64,000 nt of DNA from Hydrogenophaga sp. (lineage in GTDB: Bacteria; Pseudomonadota; Gammaproteobacteria; Burkholderiales; Burkholderiaceae_C), in the NCBI RefSeq assembly GCF_030373245.1, contig NZ_JAUCZF010000002.1, positions 124,001 through 188,000 on the forward strand, read 5' to 3'. Below the pieces are notes generated by a model that ran no database searches, was not told the origin of the DNA, and worked only from the letters and a program-made list of their open reading frames with translations. Shown piece after piece: positions 40,971-51,558 of this stretch. Position 1 is the stretch's first letter. The number at the start of each line of letters is the position of its first letter. Both the position numbers and the translations under genes were made by a program.

Positions 40971-41288
40971 TCATCGCCCTCTGGCTTGGACTTTGATCCG
41001 AATTGCGCTAACCTGCGCACCATTTTGGGTAAGAACCTGCTGCAAGGCAGGAATCATCTGTCTCAGCTTGCTTGACGCTGCTGCGCTGGTGACCAGCAGG
41101 CACCACTCGCCGTCTTGAACCGGCCCCGCTTGAACGTGTGGGCGCAGCGAGGCAGGGATCTGGTGCTTGACCAGTTCCAGGTAGCGCTGGGAGTCTCGAA
41201 TGCGCTGCTGCAAGGCAGCCAGCGACGGCGCCGCATCCACCGCCTGCTCCAGGCTGAGCATGGCTGGAGGGCGGGGTGCGTTGCTCAT
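40971..41288 (-). CDS. DUF721 (DciA-like) protein
   Basis: The 105-residue product has the alpha/beta pattern of DUF721: SLEQAVDAAPSLAALQQRIRDSQRYLELVKHQIPASLRPHVQAGPVQDGEWCLLVTSAAASSKLRQMIPALQQVLTQNG. Related DciA proteins help load the replicative helicase, and a DUF721 gene is frequently found next to secA in proteobacteria. Whether this one is a true DciA is not certain. The gene is divergent from the M23 peptidase, with 47 bases between the starts. Confidence 0.75.
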   Translation of the reverse strand: MSNAPRPPAMLSLEQAVDAAPSLAALQQRIRDSQRYLELVKHQIPASLRPHVQAGPVQDGEWCLLVTSAAASSKLRQMIPALQQVLTQNGAQVSAIRIKVQARGR

Positions 41289-41335
41289 GAATGCGGTGCT
41301 CGGCCAACAAGCCAGGCCAAAAGGAAAGGTGAATC

Positions 41336-42280
41336 GTGCACATCATTATCACGGATGCCTGGCTCGCACGAAGCCAGGCGTTGCACCTCAACGGGTGGAA
41401 GCTGATCGGAGCTGGCTTGCTGAGCTCGGTGTTGCTGATGCTCGGCTCGGTGGCGACGTACCACTGGGTGTTTCTCGAAGGGGTGCGCCAGGGCTGGCCC
41501 GGCTTCACCTCGGTGGCGCGCATTGTGACGCAGGGTGATGTGGACTCCAAAGAGGTCTACATGCGCGAGAACCTCGATGCCATGGCTCGCAAGCTGGGTG
41601 AAATACAGGCGCGCATGCTGCAGATCGACTCGCTTGGTGAACGAGTCGGTGGCCTGGCTGGTTTGAAGCCGGAGCAGATGACCCCGCCCAAGTTGCCCGG
41701 GTCCGGAGGCGTGCTGGTGGGCGATCGCACCCTCAGTTTGGCCGAGTTGCAGGGGGAAATGGATTCGCTGGACATGAGCACCCACTCCCGCGTGGACTGG
41801 CTCACCGCGGTGGAGTCAAGGCTGTTTGATCAGAAAATCCGCAGCAGCCTGGTGCCGACCGAGGAACCGGTGCAGGGAGGTCGTGTTGGCTCGCCGTTTG
41901 GCTTTCGCATCGACCCCATCACTGGCCGCTCGGCCTTGCACACCGGGCTGGACTTTCCGGCAGACACCGGTACCCCCATCCTGGCCGCTGCAGGGGGCGT
42001 CGTGGTGATTCAGGAGTACCACCATGCTTACGGGAATCTGGTGGAGGTGGACCATGGCAACGAGCTGATCACCCGGTACGCCCACGCCTCGGAGGTTCTG
42101 GTCAAGACGGGCGATATCGTGAAGCGGGGGCAGAAGATCGCCAAGGTCGGCTCCACTGGCCGATCCACCGGTCCTCACCTGCACTTCGAGGTGTTGGTCT
42201 CCGGCGTGCCACAGGATCCGCGCCCCTTCCTGGCTGCGGGCGAAGCGCTGACTGCCGCCGCGGTCTCTCCCAAGCGCTGA
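41336..42280 (+). CDS. M23 family metallopeptidase
   Basis: This is a probable periplasmic murein endopeptidase or a LytM-type regulator. The 314-residue protein has one membrane helix at about 22-45 (KLIGAGLLSSVLLMLGSVATYHW), a helical segment to about 160 and a C-terminal LytM domain. The zinc motif HxxxD is present as ALHTGLDF near residue 201, and HLHFEV near 280 supplies the catalytic and last metal His, so it looks enzymatically competent. The GTG at 41336 has AAGGAAAGG upstream. It sits before secA, a conserved location in Burkholderiales. Confidence 0.9.
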   Translation: MHIIITDAWLARSQALHLNGWKLIGAGLLSSVLLMLGSVATYHWVFLEGVRQGWPGFTSVARIVTQGDVDSKEVYMRENLDAMARKLGEIQARMLQIDSLGERVGGLAGLKPEQMTPPKLPGSGGVLVGDRTLSLAELQGEMDSLDMSTHSRVDWLTAVESRLFDQKIRSSLVPTEEPVQGGRVGSPFGFRIDPITGRSALHTGLDFPADTGTPILAAAGGVVVIQEYHHAYGNLVEVDHGNELITRYAHASEVLVKTGDIVKRGQKIAKVGSTGRSTGPHLHFEVLVSGVPQDPRPFLAAGEALTAAAVSPKR

Positions 42281-42461
42281 GCGGGTGCGGACAGAGCCGG
42301 GACTTTTCCCGGCAGGTAAAATGCCGCTTTTGCGCTTGAATGCCGAGCAAACGTCCGCATGTGTCGGCTGACCGCCTGCTGGCGGGCTTGTTTCGTGCGC
42401 TGGAGCACTCCACCCTATCTGCCTGTCCGACGCTTGATGCGCCCGGCGCAGGCCCGACCGC

Positions 42462-45206
42462 ATGGCCACAAACCTCCTCACCAAGATTTTCGGTAGCAGC
42501 AACGATCGATTGCTTAAAACCTACCGCAAGACCGTCGAGCGCATCAATTCGCTCGAGGCCAAGTTTGAGAAGCTCAGCGACGATGAACTAAGAGGCCAGA
42601 CGGAGGCGTTCAAGCGCCGCATCGCCGGCGGCGAAACGCTGGACGCGGTGCTGCCCGAGGCTTTTGCGGTGGTGCGCGAGGGCAGCAAGCGCGTGATGAA
42701 GATGCGCCACTTCGACGTTCAGCTGGTCGGTGGCCTGGCCTTGCACAATGGCAAGGTGGCCGAAATGCGAACTGGCGAGGGCAAGACGCTCACCGCGACG
42801 CTGCCGGTCTACCTCAACGCGCTGACGGGTCAGGGTGTGCACGTGGTGACCGTCAACGACTACCTGGCCAGTCGAGACGCGCAATGGATGGGCCGGCTCT
42901 ACAACTTTCTGGGTCTCACTGTCGGCATCAATCTGCCGCAAGCACCCCGCGAGGAAAAGCAAGCCGCCTACCAAGCCGATATCACCTACGGCACCAACAA
43001 CGAATACGGATTTGATTACCTGCGCGACAACATGGTGTACGAGTCGGGCGACCGCGTGCAGCGCGGGCTCAACTTCGCCATCGTCGACGAGGTCGACTCG
43101 ATTCTGATCGACGAGGCTCGCACGCCGCTCATCATCAGCGGGCAGGCCGAAGACCAGACTCAGGTCTACATGGCGATCAAGGCCTTGATTCCCAGCCTGG
43201 TGCGCCAGGAAGGTGAGGCCGATCCGCGTACCGGTGAGGGTGTGATCAAGCCCGGCGACTTCACGGTGGATGAAAAGTCGCACACCATCCACATGACCGA
43301 ACAAGGTCATGAAAAGGCCGAGGCGCTGCTGGCACAAGCCGGTCTGTTGCCCGAGGGTGCATCGCTCTACGACCCGGCCAACATCGCGCTGATGCACCAT
43401 CTCGTGACCTCACTCAAGGCGCATCACCTCTACCACCGCGACCAGCACTATGTGAATCAGGGTGGCGAGATCGTGATCGTGGACGAATTCACCGGGCGCC
43501 TGATGACGGGTCGCCGCTGGAGCGATGGCTTGCATCAGGCCGTTGAAGCCAAGGAAGGTGTGGCGATCCAGCCCGAGAACCAGACCTTGGCTTCGATCAC
43601 GTTCCAGAACTATTTCCGCCTCTACAAGAAGCTCTCCGGCATGACCGGCACGGCCGATACCGAGGCTTATGAGTTCCAGGAAATCTACGGTCTGCAAACG
43701 GTGGTGATTCCGCCCAACCGACCGAGCAAGCGCACCGACCAGCTCGATCGTGTTTACAAGACCACCAAGGAAAAATACGTCGCGGCCATCGAAGACATCC
43801 GGGAATGCCAGCAGCGCGGTCAGCCCGTGCTGGTGGGCACCTCGTCGATCGAAAACTCCGAAATCATCGCCGAGCTGCTGGCAGCCGAGAAGCTGCCGCA
43901 TGAGGTGCTCAATGCCAAGCAGCATGCGCGCGAGGCAGACATCATCGTGCAGGCCGGCCGACCGGGTGCTATCACCATCGCCACCAACATGGCGGGCCGC
44001 GGCACCGATATCGTGCTGGGCGGCAACCTGGAAAAGATGACCGCGGCCATTGAAGCTGACGAGTCACTGGACGAGTCCGCCAAAGCTGCGCGCATCGAAA
44101 CGCTGCGCCAGCAGTGGCAGCAGGACCACGACAAGGTCAAGGCCTTGGGTGGTCTGCGCATCATTGCGACCGAGCGTCACGAAAGCCGGCGCATCGACAA
44201 CCAGCTGCGTGGCCGCTCAGGACGCCAGGGCGATCCGGGGTCTTCCCGCTTCTACCTGAGCCTGGACGATTCGCTGATGCGCATCTTCGCGGGCGACAAG
44301 GTGCGAGCCATCATGGACAGGCTGAAGATGCCCGAGGGCGAGGCGATCGAAGCGGGCATCGTGACGCGCAGCATCGAAAGCGCGCAGCGCAAAGTGGAGG
44401 CTCGCAATTTCGATATCCGCAAGCAACTGCTGGAATACGACGACGTGTCCAACGACCAGCGCAAAGTGATTTACCAGCAGCGCAACGACATTCTTGACGC
44501 CCAGAGCCTTCGCGCGCAGATCGATGCGCTGCGTGAAGGCTGCTTCACCGACCTGGTGCACCAGTTCGTTCCTGAAGGCAGTGTCGAAGAACAGTGGGAC
44601 CTACCTGGTCTGGAGAAGGTACTTCGCGAAGAATGGGCGGTCGATGTGCCGGTGACCGCCTGGGTGTCCGACGCCGAGTCCATCGACGCTGAGGAGATTG
44701 TCGAGCGCGTGATCGCACAGGCCAAGCTGGTATTTGATGCCAAGGTCGCTCAGGTGGGAGAGGACAATTTCACCAATTTCGAGCGCGTCGTGCTGCTTCA
44801 AACCATCGACGGACAGTGGCGCGAGCACCTGTCCGCGCTCGACTACCTGCGCCAGGGCATTCACCTGCGCGGGTATGCGCAGAAGCAGCCCAAGCAGGAA
44901 TACAAGCGCGAGGCATTTGTGCTGTTTGGGCAGTTGCTCGACAGTGTCAAGAACGACGTGACGCGCATCCTGATGAATGTGCGTGTGCAGTCTCCCGAGC
45001 AGGTGAGCGAGGCGGCGCAGCAGCTGGAAGACCGGGCGGAGAAAATTGCCAACGTGACCTACTCTGCGCCCAACGAATCCGGCGATGCAGAGTTGGTGCG
45101 CGAGGGTGGTGCTGCGGTGGCCGAAGTGCCGCGGGTTGGTCGCAACGATCCTTGTCCTTGCGGCAGTGGCAAGAAGTACAAACACTGCCACGGCAAGCTC
45201 GATTGA
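42462..45206 (+). CDS. secA: Preprotein translocase ATPase SecA
   Basis: SecA drives export of unfolded proteins through SecYEG. The 914-residue protein has Walker A MRTGEGKT at about 102-109, the DEAD-type [14 protein letters not shown] near 207-221, the PPXD insertion, the second helicase half with [14 protein letters not shown] near 509 and [30 protein letters not shown] near 565-595. The C-terminal zinc site has Cys898, Cys900, Cys909 and His910 ([13 protein letters not shown]), used for SecB binding. TAAAAT at 42317-42322 is a possible -10, but without a clear -35. Confidence 0.97.
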   Translation: MATNLLTKIFGSSNDRLLKTYRKTVERINSLEAKFEKLSDDELRGQTEAFKRRIAGGETLDAVLPEAFAVVREGSKRVMKMRHFDVQLVGGLALHNGKVAEMRTGEGKTLTATLPVYLNALTGQGVHVVTVNDYLASRDAQWMGRLYNFLGLTVGINLPQAPREEKQAAYQADITYGTNNEYGFDYLRDNMVYESGDRVQRGLNFAIVDEVDSILIDEARTPLIISGQAEDQTQVYMAIKALIPSLVRQEGEADPRTGEGVIKPGDFTVDEKSHTIHMTEQGHEKAEALLAQAGLLPEGASLYDPANIALMHHLVTSLKAHHLYHRDQHYVNQGGEIVIVDEFTGRLMTGRRWSDGLHQAVEAKEGVAIQPENQTLASITFQNYFRLYKKLSGMTGTADTEAYEFQEIYGLQTVVIPPNRPSKRTDQLDRVYKTTKEKYVAAIEDIRECQQRGQPVLVGTSSIENSEIIAELLAAEKLPHEVLNAKQHAREADIIVQAGRPGAITIATNMAGRGTDIVLGGNLEKMTAAIEADESLDESAKAARIETLRQQWQQDHDKVKALGGLRIIATERHESRRIDNQLRGRSGRQGDPGSSRFYLSLDDSLMRIFAGDKVRAIMDRLKMPEGEAIEAGIVTRSIESAQRKVEARNFDIRKQLLEYDDVSNDQRKVIYQQRNDILDAQSLRAQIDALREGCFTDLVHQFVPEGSVEEQWDLPGLEKVLREEWAVDVPVTAWVSDAESIDAEEIVERVIAQAKLVFDAKVAQVGEDNFTNFERVVLLQTIDGQWREHLSALDYLRQGIHLRGYAQKQPKQEYKREAFVLFGQLLDSVKNDVTRILMNVRVQSPEQVSEAAQQLEDRAEKIANVTYSAPNESGDAELVREGGAAVAEVPRVGRNDPCPCGSGKKYKHCHGKLD

Positions 45207-45246
45207 GAGCGGGTCCGAGCCAGGCCACTTTTTCCGGAAATTCAAC

Positions 45247-46494
45247 ATGCCCGTATCGCTAGCGTCGCCCCAGGCCTCCGATTTACATGCCATAGCCGGC
45301 GTTCGCATCGGCGTGGCTGAGGCAGGGATTCGAAAGGCCAATCGCAAGGACTTGACGGTCTTTCTGCTTGACGAAGGCAGTGCGGTTGGCGCCGTGTTCA
45401 CGCAAAATCGCTACGCCGCCGCACCGGTCCAAGTTTGCCGCCAGCATCTGGCCTCGGGGCTGGGCATTCGAGCGCTTGTCGTGAACACCGGCAACGCCAA
45501 CGCTGGCACCGGTGAGTCGGGCCTGGCGAATGCGCAGAAGACTTGCAGCGCCTTGGCCCGTGCCCTGAACCTGGCTCACGAGCAGGTGCTGCCATTCTCC
45601 ACCGGCGTGATCATGGAGCCTCTGCCGGTTGACAGACTGATTGCCGGTTTGCCCGCGGCGCTGACCTCGGCCGCGCAGGGTGCGATGGCCTCAGGTGAGC
45701 GCTGGCTGGATGCCGCTACCGGCATTATGACGACCGACACAGTGCCCAAAGCGGTGAGCTGCGTTTTTGCAGTCGGTGGACGCACCGTGCAGGCTACGGG
45801 CATCGCCAAAGGGGCGGGCATGATCCGGCCCAACATGGCCACCATGCTTGGTTTTCTGGCGACCGACGCGTGCGTCGCTCCTGAACTCATGAACACTCTG
45901 GCGCGTCGCCTGGCCGATGTCTCGTTCAACCGCGTCACGGTTGACGGCGACACCAGCACCAACGACTGTTTCGTGGTCATGGCCACCGGTCACGCAGGCC
46001 ATCCGCCCGTGACCGATCTGGACAGCGCCGAAGGGAAGGCCCTGCTGGCAGGGCTGGCGCCACTGGCTCAGCAGCTGGCACATGCCATCGTGCGCGACGG
46101 CGAAGGCGCCACGAAGTTCATCACTGTTCGTGTGGAAGGCGGGCGCGACAGCACCGAGTGTCTTCTGGCGGCCTATGCGGTGGCCCATTCGCCGCTGGTC
46201 AAGACGGCCTTCTTCGCCAGTGATCCGAACCTGGGCCGCATTCTGGCAGCGGTGGGCTATGCCGGCATCACCGATCTCGATGTGAACGGAATCGAACTGC
46301 ACCTCGGCGATGTGCACGTGGTCACCTGTGGCGGGCGCCACCCCGATTACCGCGAAGAAGATGGCCAACGCGTGATGAAGCAGGCGGAGATCCTGGTGCG
46401 TATCGGCCTGGGCCGCGGCGAGGCAGCAGAGACCGTGTGGACCTGCGACTTCAGCCACGACTACGTGACCATCAACGCCGACTACCGATCATGA
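45247..46494 (+). CDS. argJ: Bifunctional glutamate N-acetyltransferase/amino-acid acetyltransferase
   Basis: ArgJ recycles the acetyl group from N-acetylornithine to glutamate in arginine synthesis. The 415-residue precursor carries the self-cleavage site between Ala198 and Thr199 in [13 protein letters not shown]; Thr199 is the nucleophile of the mature beta chain. Other features are [11 protein letters not shown] near 80, [11 protein letters not shown] near 158, [12 protein letters not shown] near 230 and the C-terminal [18 protein letters not shown] 45247 lies 40 bases after secA. The stop overlaps the next gene as ATGA. Confidence 0.95.
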   Translation: MPVSLASPQASDLHAIAGVRIGVAEAGIRKANRKDLTVFLLDEGSAVGAVFTQNRYAAAPVQVCRQHLASGLGIRALVVNTGNANAGTGESGLANAQKTCSALARALNLAHEQVLPFSTGVIMEPLPVDRLIAGLPAALTSAAQGAMASGERWLDAATGIMTTDTVPKAVSCVFAVGGRTVQATGIAKGAGMIRPNMATMLGFLATDACVAPELMNTLARRLADVSFNRVTVDGDTSTNDCFVVMATGHAGHPPVTDLDSAEGKALLAGLAPLAQQLAHAIVRDGEGATKFITVRVEGGRDSTECLLAAYAVAHSPLVKTAFFASDPNLGRILAAVGYAGITDLDVNGIELHLGDVHVVTCGGRHPDYREEDGQRVMKQAEILVRIGLGRGEAAETVWTCDFSHDYVTINADYRS

Positions 46495-47369
46495 GTGTGG
46501 CGCTGGAGCGTTTGCTGGCTCGTGCTGAGCAACTGATTGATCGCATCGAGACCGTGCTGCCGCAGCCTTTGGGTGCGCCCGACTGGGCGGCCTCGGTGGC
46601 GTATCGCTACCGCAAGCGAAGCAGCGGACACGGTGTGCTGGAGCCGGTGCGCCATGTTGCGCCGATGCGCTTGAGCGATCTGCAGGAAATCGATGGCCAG
46701 AAGGACAAGATCCAGCGCAACACGCAGCAGTTCGTGCAGGGTTTGCCTGCCAACAACGTGTTGCTCACCGGTGCACGAGGCACTGGCAAATCTTCATTGG
46801 TCAAGGCCTGCCTGCACGAGTACAACGCTCAGGGGTTGCGCCTGATCGAGGTCGATAAGGCCGACCTGGTGGACCTGCCCGACATCGTCGACGTGGTAGC
46901 CGATCGGCCCGAGCGCTTCATCGTCTTTTGTGATGACTTGAGTTTTGAAGACGGTGAGTCAGGCTACAAGGCGCTGAAGTCGGTGCTCGATGGCTCGGTC
47001 TCGGCTGCCGGACACAACGTGCTGATTTACGCGACCAGCAACCGGCGCCACCTGTTGCCAGAGTACATGAAGGAGAACCTCAGCTACACGCACACCGCTG
47101 ATGGCGAGGTACATCCGGGCGAGGTGGTGGAAGAGAAAATTTCGCTCTCCGAGCGATTCGGTCTCTGGGTCAGCTTCTACCCCTTCAGTCAGGATGAGTA
47201 CCTGGCGATCGTGGCGCAGTGGCTGACGTCGTTTGCGGTGCCAGCGGCTGACATCGAGCGCGCAATACCGCAAGCGCTGGTGTGGGCGCTTGAGCGCGGC
47301 TCGCGCAGCGGCCGCGTGGCCTACCAGTTTGCGCGTGATTACGCGGGCACCCACGCCACCGGCGTTTGA
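46491..47369 (+). CDS. AAA ATPase of the DUF815 family
   Basis: The 292-residue protein has a P-loop at about 93-101 (TGARGTGKS) and a Walker B-like [12 protein letters not shown] near 139-150. Sensor-type elements include [15 protein letters not shown] near 178-192 and the [29 protein letters not shown] region. The N-terminal 60 residues are helical, and [22 protein letters not shown] is the family hallmark. DUF815 proteins are widespread but their substrate is unknown. ATG 46491 overlaps the argJ stop and mutT starts directly after its stop, so the three genes are one operon. No membrane segment is seen. Confidence 0.85.
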   Translation: MSVALERLLARAEQLIDRIETVLPQPLGAPDWAASVAYRYRKRSSGHGVLEPVRHVAPMRLSDLQEIDGQKDKIQRNTQQFVQGLPANNVLLTGARGTGKSSLVKACLHEYNAQGLRLIEVDKADLVDLPDIVDVVADRPERFIVFCDDLSFEDGESGYKALKSVLDGSVSAAGHNVLIYATSNRRHLLPEYMKENLSYTHTADGEVHPGEVVEEKISLSERFGLWVSFYPFSQDEYLAIVAQWLTSFAVPAADIERAIPQALVWALERGSRSGRVAYQFARDYAGTHATGV

Positions 47370-47819
47370 ATGAAACGTCCTGTGCTGATGGTCGATGCCG
47401 ACCAAGCGCGGCAGTCATCGCAAGACAGGCCGGTGGTCGATGTGGCTGTCGGCGTGTTGATTGCAGGAGATGGCTCGTTTTTGCTCACCTCTCGCCCGCC
47501 TGGCAAGGTCTATGCAGGCTATTGGGAGTTCCCTGGCGGTAAGCTGGAGACGGGTGAAAGCGTGGAGCAGGCCTTGCGCCGAGAGCTGCAGGAAGAAATC
47601 GGTGTGACCATCGGCCCCGTCCATCCCTGGCGCGACGAGCTGGTGGACTATCCGCACGCGCTGGTGCGGCTGCATTTTTGCAAGGTCCTGGACTGGCAGG
47701 GTGAGTTGCAGATGCGCGAAGGGCAGGCCTACCGGTGGGAACGGCTCCCCGTGCGTTGTGAACCCGTGTTGCCCGGCACCGTGCCCGTGCTGGCCTGGCT
47801 CGAGGATGAGACGACTTAA
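47370..47819 (+). CDS. mutT: 8-oxo-dGTP diphosphatase, Nudix hydrolase
   Basis: This is a probable nucleotide-pool sanitising Nudix enzyme. The 149-residue protein has the complete Nudix box from Gly57 to Val79 (GGKLETGESVEQALRRELQEEIGV), preceded by AGYWEFP, the arrangement typical of MutT, and YPHALVRLHFCKV near 96. The first ATG (47370) directly follows the DUF815 stop; an internal ATG at 47388 is also possible. The C-terminus overlaps the yacG stop on the other strand by four bases. Confidence 0.9.
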   Translation: MKRPVLMVDADQARQSSQDRPVVDVAVGVLIAGDGSFLLTSRPPGKVYAGYWEFPGGKLETGESVEQALRRELQEEIGVTIGPVHPWRDELVDYPHALVRLHFCKVLDWQGELQMREGQAYRWERLPVRCEPVLPGTVPVLAWLEDETT

Positions 47820-48037
47820 TTGCGCTCGAACTCCGGATCTTTGTCGGGCGCCTGCTCTGGCAAGGCAAATCGCTCGCTGGCCCATGCGCCCAGATCGTGC
47901 TGCTTGCACCTCTCGCCGCAGAATGGCCGGTAAGGATTGTCGGGTGCAAATCGGCTGGGGCCGCTGCAGGCGGGGCACCGAACTGTCCGTGCAGGAAGCG
48001 AGTCAAGCTTCTGATCAGCCACGAGGACCTCAGGCAC
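47816..48037 (-). CDS. yacG: Zinc-binding DNA gyrase inhibitor YacG
   Basis: YacG binds one zinc and inhibits DNA gyrase in E. coli. The 73-residue protein has the four Cys at 21, 24, 40 and 44 (CPACSGPS and CGERCKQHDLGAWASERF), followed by an acidic C-terminus. The start is GTG at 48037, eight bases inside the 3' end of zapD, so the two are translationally linked. It is the last gene of the minus-strand cluster pilBCD-coaE-zapD-yacG. Confidence 0.9.
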   Translation of the reverse strand: MPEVLVADQKLDSLPARTVRCPACSGPSRFAPDNPYRPFCGERCKQHDLGAWASERFALPEQAPDKDPEFERN

Positions 48038-48785
48038 AGAGCGTCAGCTCAAAAGCGGCGTCTTCCTGAGCCGGATGCAGGCGATCGTCTTCGCCGTGAC
48101 GCATCAGGCGCACCGACATCATCAGGCGGTTGCCACTGATCTCGGGGATCCAGCCCGCATGCGGATCGATGCGCAGGCGCAGCAACTGAAACGTGCGGCC
48201 CTGCGGCAGGTTCTGCTGGTACTGACCTGCAGGCGCTACCACCTTCTGGGGCGATCCGGAGTCGCGCAGCATCTTCAGCAACAGCACGATGGACTCGGCC
48301 AGTGGCTCCAGCGGAGCGACCCAGCGGTTCAGATCCGCCCGGCGCGCCTCGACCGGGTGGTGCTGCCAGTCGAAGTAGGCCGGAAGATCAAATTCGCATG
48401 TGCCACCCGGAATGCCGATGCGGCTGCGGATACTCATCAGCCAGTCGTTTTCGGTCAGCGACTGGCCGGTCTTGCCGGTGAGCTGGTTGAGCTGCGAGAA
48501 GCAGTCGTCCAGCTGTGCAATGACCTCGTCGAGAGCCTGCTCGGAAATGGCTGGATTGCCGCGGTAGCCGTTGAGCTGCGCCTTCTGGCGGTCAATATCC
48601 TTGAGCACGTCGGATTTCATGTCGGCGCGCGAGGCCACGTCCATGATCTCGAAGATGGTCTGGATGGCGTAATGGTGATCGAGCGGGTGGTGGCGCGGCA
48701 CCAGTTCAGCCAACCGCCGGAACAGCTGTTCGAGACGGAGGTAGGTGCGTAGGCGCTCGTTGAACGGGTATTCGTAAAGGATCAC
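48030..48785 (-). CDS. zapD: Cell division protein ZapD
   Basis: ZapD bundles FtsZ filaments at the division ring. The 251-residue protein starts ILYEYPFNERLRTYLRLEQLFRRL, the hallmark of the family, and includes LMSIRSRIGIPGGTCEFDLPAYFDWQH near 117-142 and the basic C-terminal region ISGNRLMMSVRLMRH near 212-226. The start is a GTG at 48785, the only codon that gives the conserved beginning. It lies between coaE and yacG, the usual arrangement. Confidence 0.92.
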   Translation of the reverse strand: MILYEYPFNERLRTYLRLEQLFRRLAELVPRHHPLDHHYAIQTIFEIMDVASRADMKSDVLKDIDRQKAQLNGYRGNPAISEQALDEVIAQLDDCFSQLNQLTGKTGQSLTENDWLMSIRSRIGIPGGTCEFDLPAYFDWQHHPVEARRADLNRWVAPLEPLAESIVLLLKMLRDSGSPQKVVAPAGQYQQNLPQGRTFQLLRLRIDPHAGWIPEISGNRLMMSVRLMRHGEDDRLHPAQEDAAFELTLCA

Positions 48786-48837
48786 GGGGCGGCGTGCACG
48801 GGCGGTGAGAAGGTCAGGGCATAAGAGAAGACTTTCA

Positions 48838-49425
48838 TCATAGCCCGAACCCGCACGCCATCCGGGTCACGATCTGTTGCAGCTGGTCCAGACGGATCCC
48901 ATCGTTGAATATCACGGCATCGGCCGCGGCCAGTCGACCTGTACGTGGGCACTGGCTGCGAATGGCCGCTTCAATTGTCTCCGTGGCCCAGCCATTGCGG
49001 GCCTGCACTCGGGCGATCTGGGTGGCGGGCAGGCAGTCGACTACCACCACGCGGTCTAGCTGGGTCCTCCATCGGGGCGATTCCACAAGCAGCGGGATGT
49101 CGAACACGATGCAGGGCTCGACCGCGGCAGCGGCCTGCCGACGAATCTCGTCGGCCACCAGCGGGTGCACGATGGACTCCAGTGCCTGCCGGAGTTCGGG
49201 TTGTTCAAAGATGCGCGAGCGCATGCGCGTGCGGTCCAGGGAGCCGTCCGCTGCCAGGGCGTCCCGTCCGAATCGCTGAGCAATCGCCGGCAGGGCATTG
49301 CCGCCGGGCTCGGTACAGGCGCGCGCGATGGCATCGGCATCAATAAGGGCGGCTCCGAGGTTCTGCAGCGTGCGGGCGACGGTGCTTTTGCCGCTGCCGA
49401 TGCCACCGGTGAGACCGAGCCGCAT
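48838..49425 (-). CDS. coaE: Dephospho-CoA kinase
   Basis: CoaE phosphorylates dephospho-CoA in the last step of CoA synthesis. The 195-residue protein has the P-loop GGIGSGKST at 7-15, ALIDADAIARACTEPGG near 27 (with the Asp that contacts substrate), VFDIPLLVES near 111 and the lid region RNGWATETIEAAIRSQ. I chose ATG 49425 (MRLGLTGG); the frame upstream is low-complexity and overlaps pilD. It is the downstream neighbour of pilD, as in Pseudomonas and many betaproteobacteria. Confidence 0.94.
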   Translation of the reverse strand: MRLGLTGGIGSGKSTVARTLQNLGAALIDADAIARACTEPGGNALPAIAQRFGRDALAADGSLDRTRMRSRIFEQPELRQALESIVHPLVADEIRRQAAAAVEPCIVFDIPLLVESPRWRTQLDRVVVVDCLPATQIARVQARNGWATETIEAAIRSQCPRTGRLAAADAVIFNDGIRLDQLQQIVTRMACGFGL

Positions 49426-49451
49426 TTTGTGGCAGCGGGCCGGCGAAGCGA

Positions 49452-50309
49452 TCACAGGCCGATGACCGCCAGGATCGAAGAGGCGCCAAACATCATGGCA
49501 GTGAGGCCTGCCAACGCCAAGAACGGGCCGAAGGGCACGTAGCCTCCTTCGCGCAGACTTCCCAACATCTTGATGGCGATGCCGACCACTGCTCCGATGA
49601 CCGAGGCCATGAGGATCACCGGAATCAGGGCCTGCCAGCCCAGCCAGGCGCCCAGGGCCGCAAAAAGCTTGAAATCGCCATAACCCATGCCTTCTTTGCC
49701 GGTCAACAGCTTGAACGCCCAGTACACGAGCCACAGCGATAGGTAGCCGGCCACCGCGCCCCAAAGCGAGCTGGTCAGCGGCGTGTGGATCCACCCCAGG
49801 CCAGCGGCACACAAGCCGGCCCAGAGCAAGGGCAGTGTGATGTCATCCGGCAACAGGGTGGTGTCCCAGTCAATGCAGGTCAGTGTCAACAGGGCAGCGG
49901 CGAATCCGCTCCAGATCAAGGCCTCCCAACCGAGCCCCCAGCGCCAGCCGCACCAGGCGAACAGCGCAGCGCAGACCAGTTCCACCGCTGGATATCGCAG
50001 GCTGATGGGTGCTGCACAGCCGTGGCAACGCCCGCGAAGCACTGTGTAGCTGATCACAGGGATGTTCTCGAACCAGCGAATCTGGTGGCCGCAGTGGGGG
50101 CAGCGAGAACGCGGCACCAGCAGGTTGAAGGGCTCAGCGGGCGTCTCCAGCGAGGGAGCAGCGTCTGCACGGGTGAACTCTGCACATTCGGAGGCCCAGC
50201 GCAATTCCATCATCTTGGGCAGCCGGTGGATCACGACATTGAGAAAACTTCCCACCAGCAGACCCAGCAGACCCAGCAGCGCTGCGTCCGCCACCTCAAG
50301 CGAGAGCAT
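49452..50309 (-). CDS. pilD: Type IV prepilin peptidase/N-methyltransferase
   Basis: PilD cleaves and methylates type IV prepilins and pseudopilins. The 285-residue inner-membrane protein has the zinc-binding Cys tetrad at 70, 73, 95 and 98 (CPHC and CHGC), the methylation-domain GSFLNVVIHRLP near 20, and the two catalytic Asp, 147 (CIDWDTTLLPDD) and 212 (GMGYGDFKL). Both functions therefore look intact. The start overlaps the pilC stop by one base. Confidence 0.95.
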   Translation of the reverse strand: MLSLEVADAALLGLLGLLVGSFLNVVIHRLPKMMELRWASECAEFTRADAAPSLETPAEPFNLLVPRSRCPHCGHQIRWFENIPVISYTVLRGRCHGCAAPISLRYPAVELVCAALFAWCGWRWGLGWEALIWSGFAAALLTLTCIDWDTTLLPDDITLPLLWAGLCAAGLGWIHTPLTSSLWGAVAGYLSLWLVYWAFKLLTGKEGMGYGDFKLFAALGAWLGWQALIPVILMASVIGAVVGIAIKMLGSLREGGYVPFGPFLALAGLTAMMFGASSILAVIGL

Positions 50310-51526
50310 CAGACGACCTGACCCAGTTTGAAGATTGGTAGGTACATCGAAACCACGATACCGCCAATGATGGTGCCCAGGATGACGATGATGATGGGTT
50401 CCATCAGGCTGGAGATTCCGGCCACCATGTCATCGACCTCGGCTTCGTAAAAGTCCGCCGCTTTGCCCAGCATGTGATCGATCGAGCCCGATTCCTCACC
50501 GATGGCGCACATCTGCAGCACCATGGAAGGGAAAATGTTGGCGTTGGTCATTGCGTTGGTCAGACTGGTACCTGTCGAGACCTCTTGCTGAATTTTTTCG
50601 GTCGCAATCGCATATACCGAGTTCCCGGAGGCACCCCCCACGGAGTCCAGCGCTTCCACCAAAGGCACACCTGCCGCAAACATGGTGGCCAAGGTGCGCG
50701 TCCAGCGGGCGATCACCGATTTCTCCACCAAGGTACCGAAGATCGGCATCTTGAGCATCAGCCTGTCCATGACGCGCTGCACCTTTTCGTTGCGCCTCCA
50801 GGCCTGCATAAAAAAGTACAGGCCACCGCCGATACCACCAAAGATCAGGTACCAGTACTCAGTGAAAAATTCGCTCATGGCGATCACGAACAAGGTCGGA
50901 GCAGGCAGGTCGGCGCCGAAGGAGCTGAAGACTTCCTTGAACGAGGGGATCACAAAAATCATGATCACCGCGACCACCACAAACGCGACGATGATCACCG
51001 AGATCGGGTACATCAGGGCCGACTTGATCTTGGACTTGATCGCCTCGGTTTTCTCCATGTACACCGCAAGCCGGTCCAGCAACTCTTCCAGGATACCGGC
51101 AGCTTCACCAGCCTCGACCAGATTGCAGTACAGGCTGTCGAAGTACAGTGGGTTTTTCCGGAAGGCCGCACTCAGAGAGGTCCCTGTTTCCACATCGGCC
51201 CGAATGTCGTTGAGCAACTTGGATACGCTGGGGTTGGGATTGCCGCGGCCCACGATATCGAACGCCTGAAGCAGGGGCACACCCGCCTTCATCATGGTGG
51301 CGAGCTGACGGGTGAAAATGGCAATGTCTTTGGGTTTGATGCGCTTGCCCGAGGACATGCGGCGCTTCTTCACCTTGCCCGGGATGATGCCCTGTCGGCG
51401 CAGGGCCGCCAATACCTGGTTCTCACCCACCGCCCGGGTTTCTCCCCTGACCTGTTTGCCATTGCGGTCCTTGCCTTCCCATTCGAAGACAAAGTCCTTG
51501 ACGCTTTTGGATGCTGCAGTGGCCAT
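50309..51526 (-). CDS. pilC: Type IV pilus inner-membrane platform protein PilC
   Basis: PilC (GspF family) is the platform on which PilB acts. The 405-residue protein has the two repeated cytoplasmic domains IFTRQLATMMKAGVPLLQAF (near 69-88) and RWTRTLATMFAAGVPLVEAL (near 272-291), each followed by membrane segments near 170-195, 220-240 and 373-395. The N-terminal FVFEWEGKDRNGKQVRGE is typical. It is 32 bases downstream of pilB. Confidence 0.95.
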   Translation of the reverse strand: MATAASKSVKDFVFEWEGKDRNGKQVRGETRAVGENQVLAALRRQGIIPGKVKKRRMSSGKRIKPKDIAIFTRQLATMMKAGVPLLQAFDIVGRGNPNPSVSKLLNDIRADVETGTSLSAAFRKNPLYFDSLYCNLVEAGEAAGILEELLDRLAVYMEKTEAIKSKIKSALMYPISVIIVAFVVVAVIMIFVIPSFKEVFSSFGADLPAPTLFVIAMSEFFTEYWYLIFGGIGGGLYFFMQAWRRNEKVQRVMDRLMLKMPIFGTLVEKSVIARWTRTLATMFAAGVPLVEALDSVGGASGNSVYAIATEKIQQEVSTGTSLTNAMTNANIFPSMVLQMCAIGEESGSIDHMLGKAADFYEAEVDDMVAGISSLMEPIIIVILGTIIGGIVVSMYLPIFKLGQVV

Positions 51527-51558
51527 GGGTTCCCCGGGTTCGTATCTCGTGCTTCAGC

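Noticed and set aside
42294..42322. secA promoter
   Set aside because: TAAAAT at 42317 is a good -10, but the -35 region (GAGCCG) does not fit, so it is mentioned only in the gene entry.
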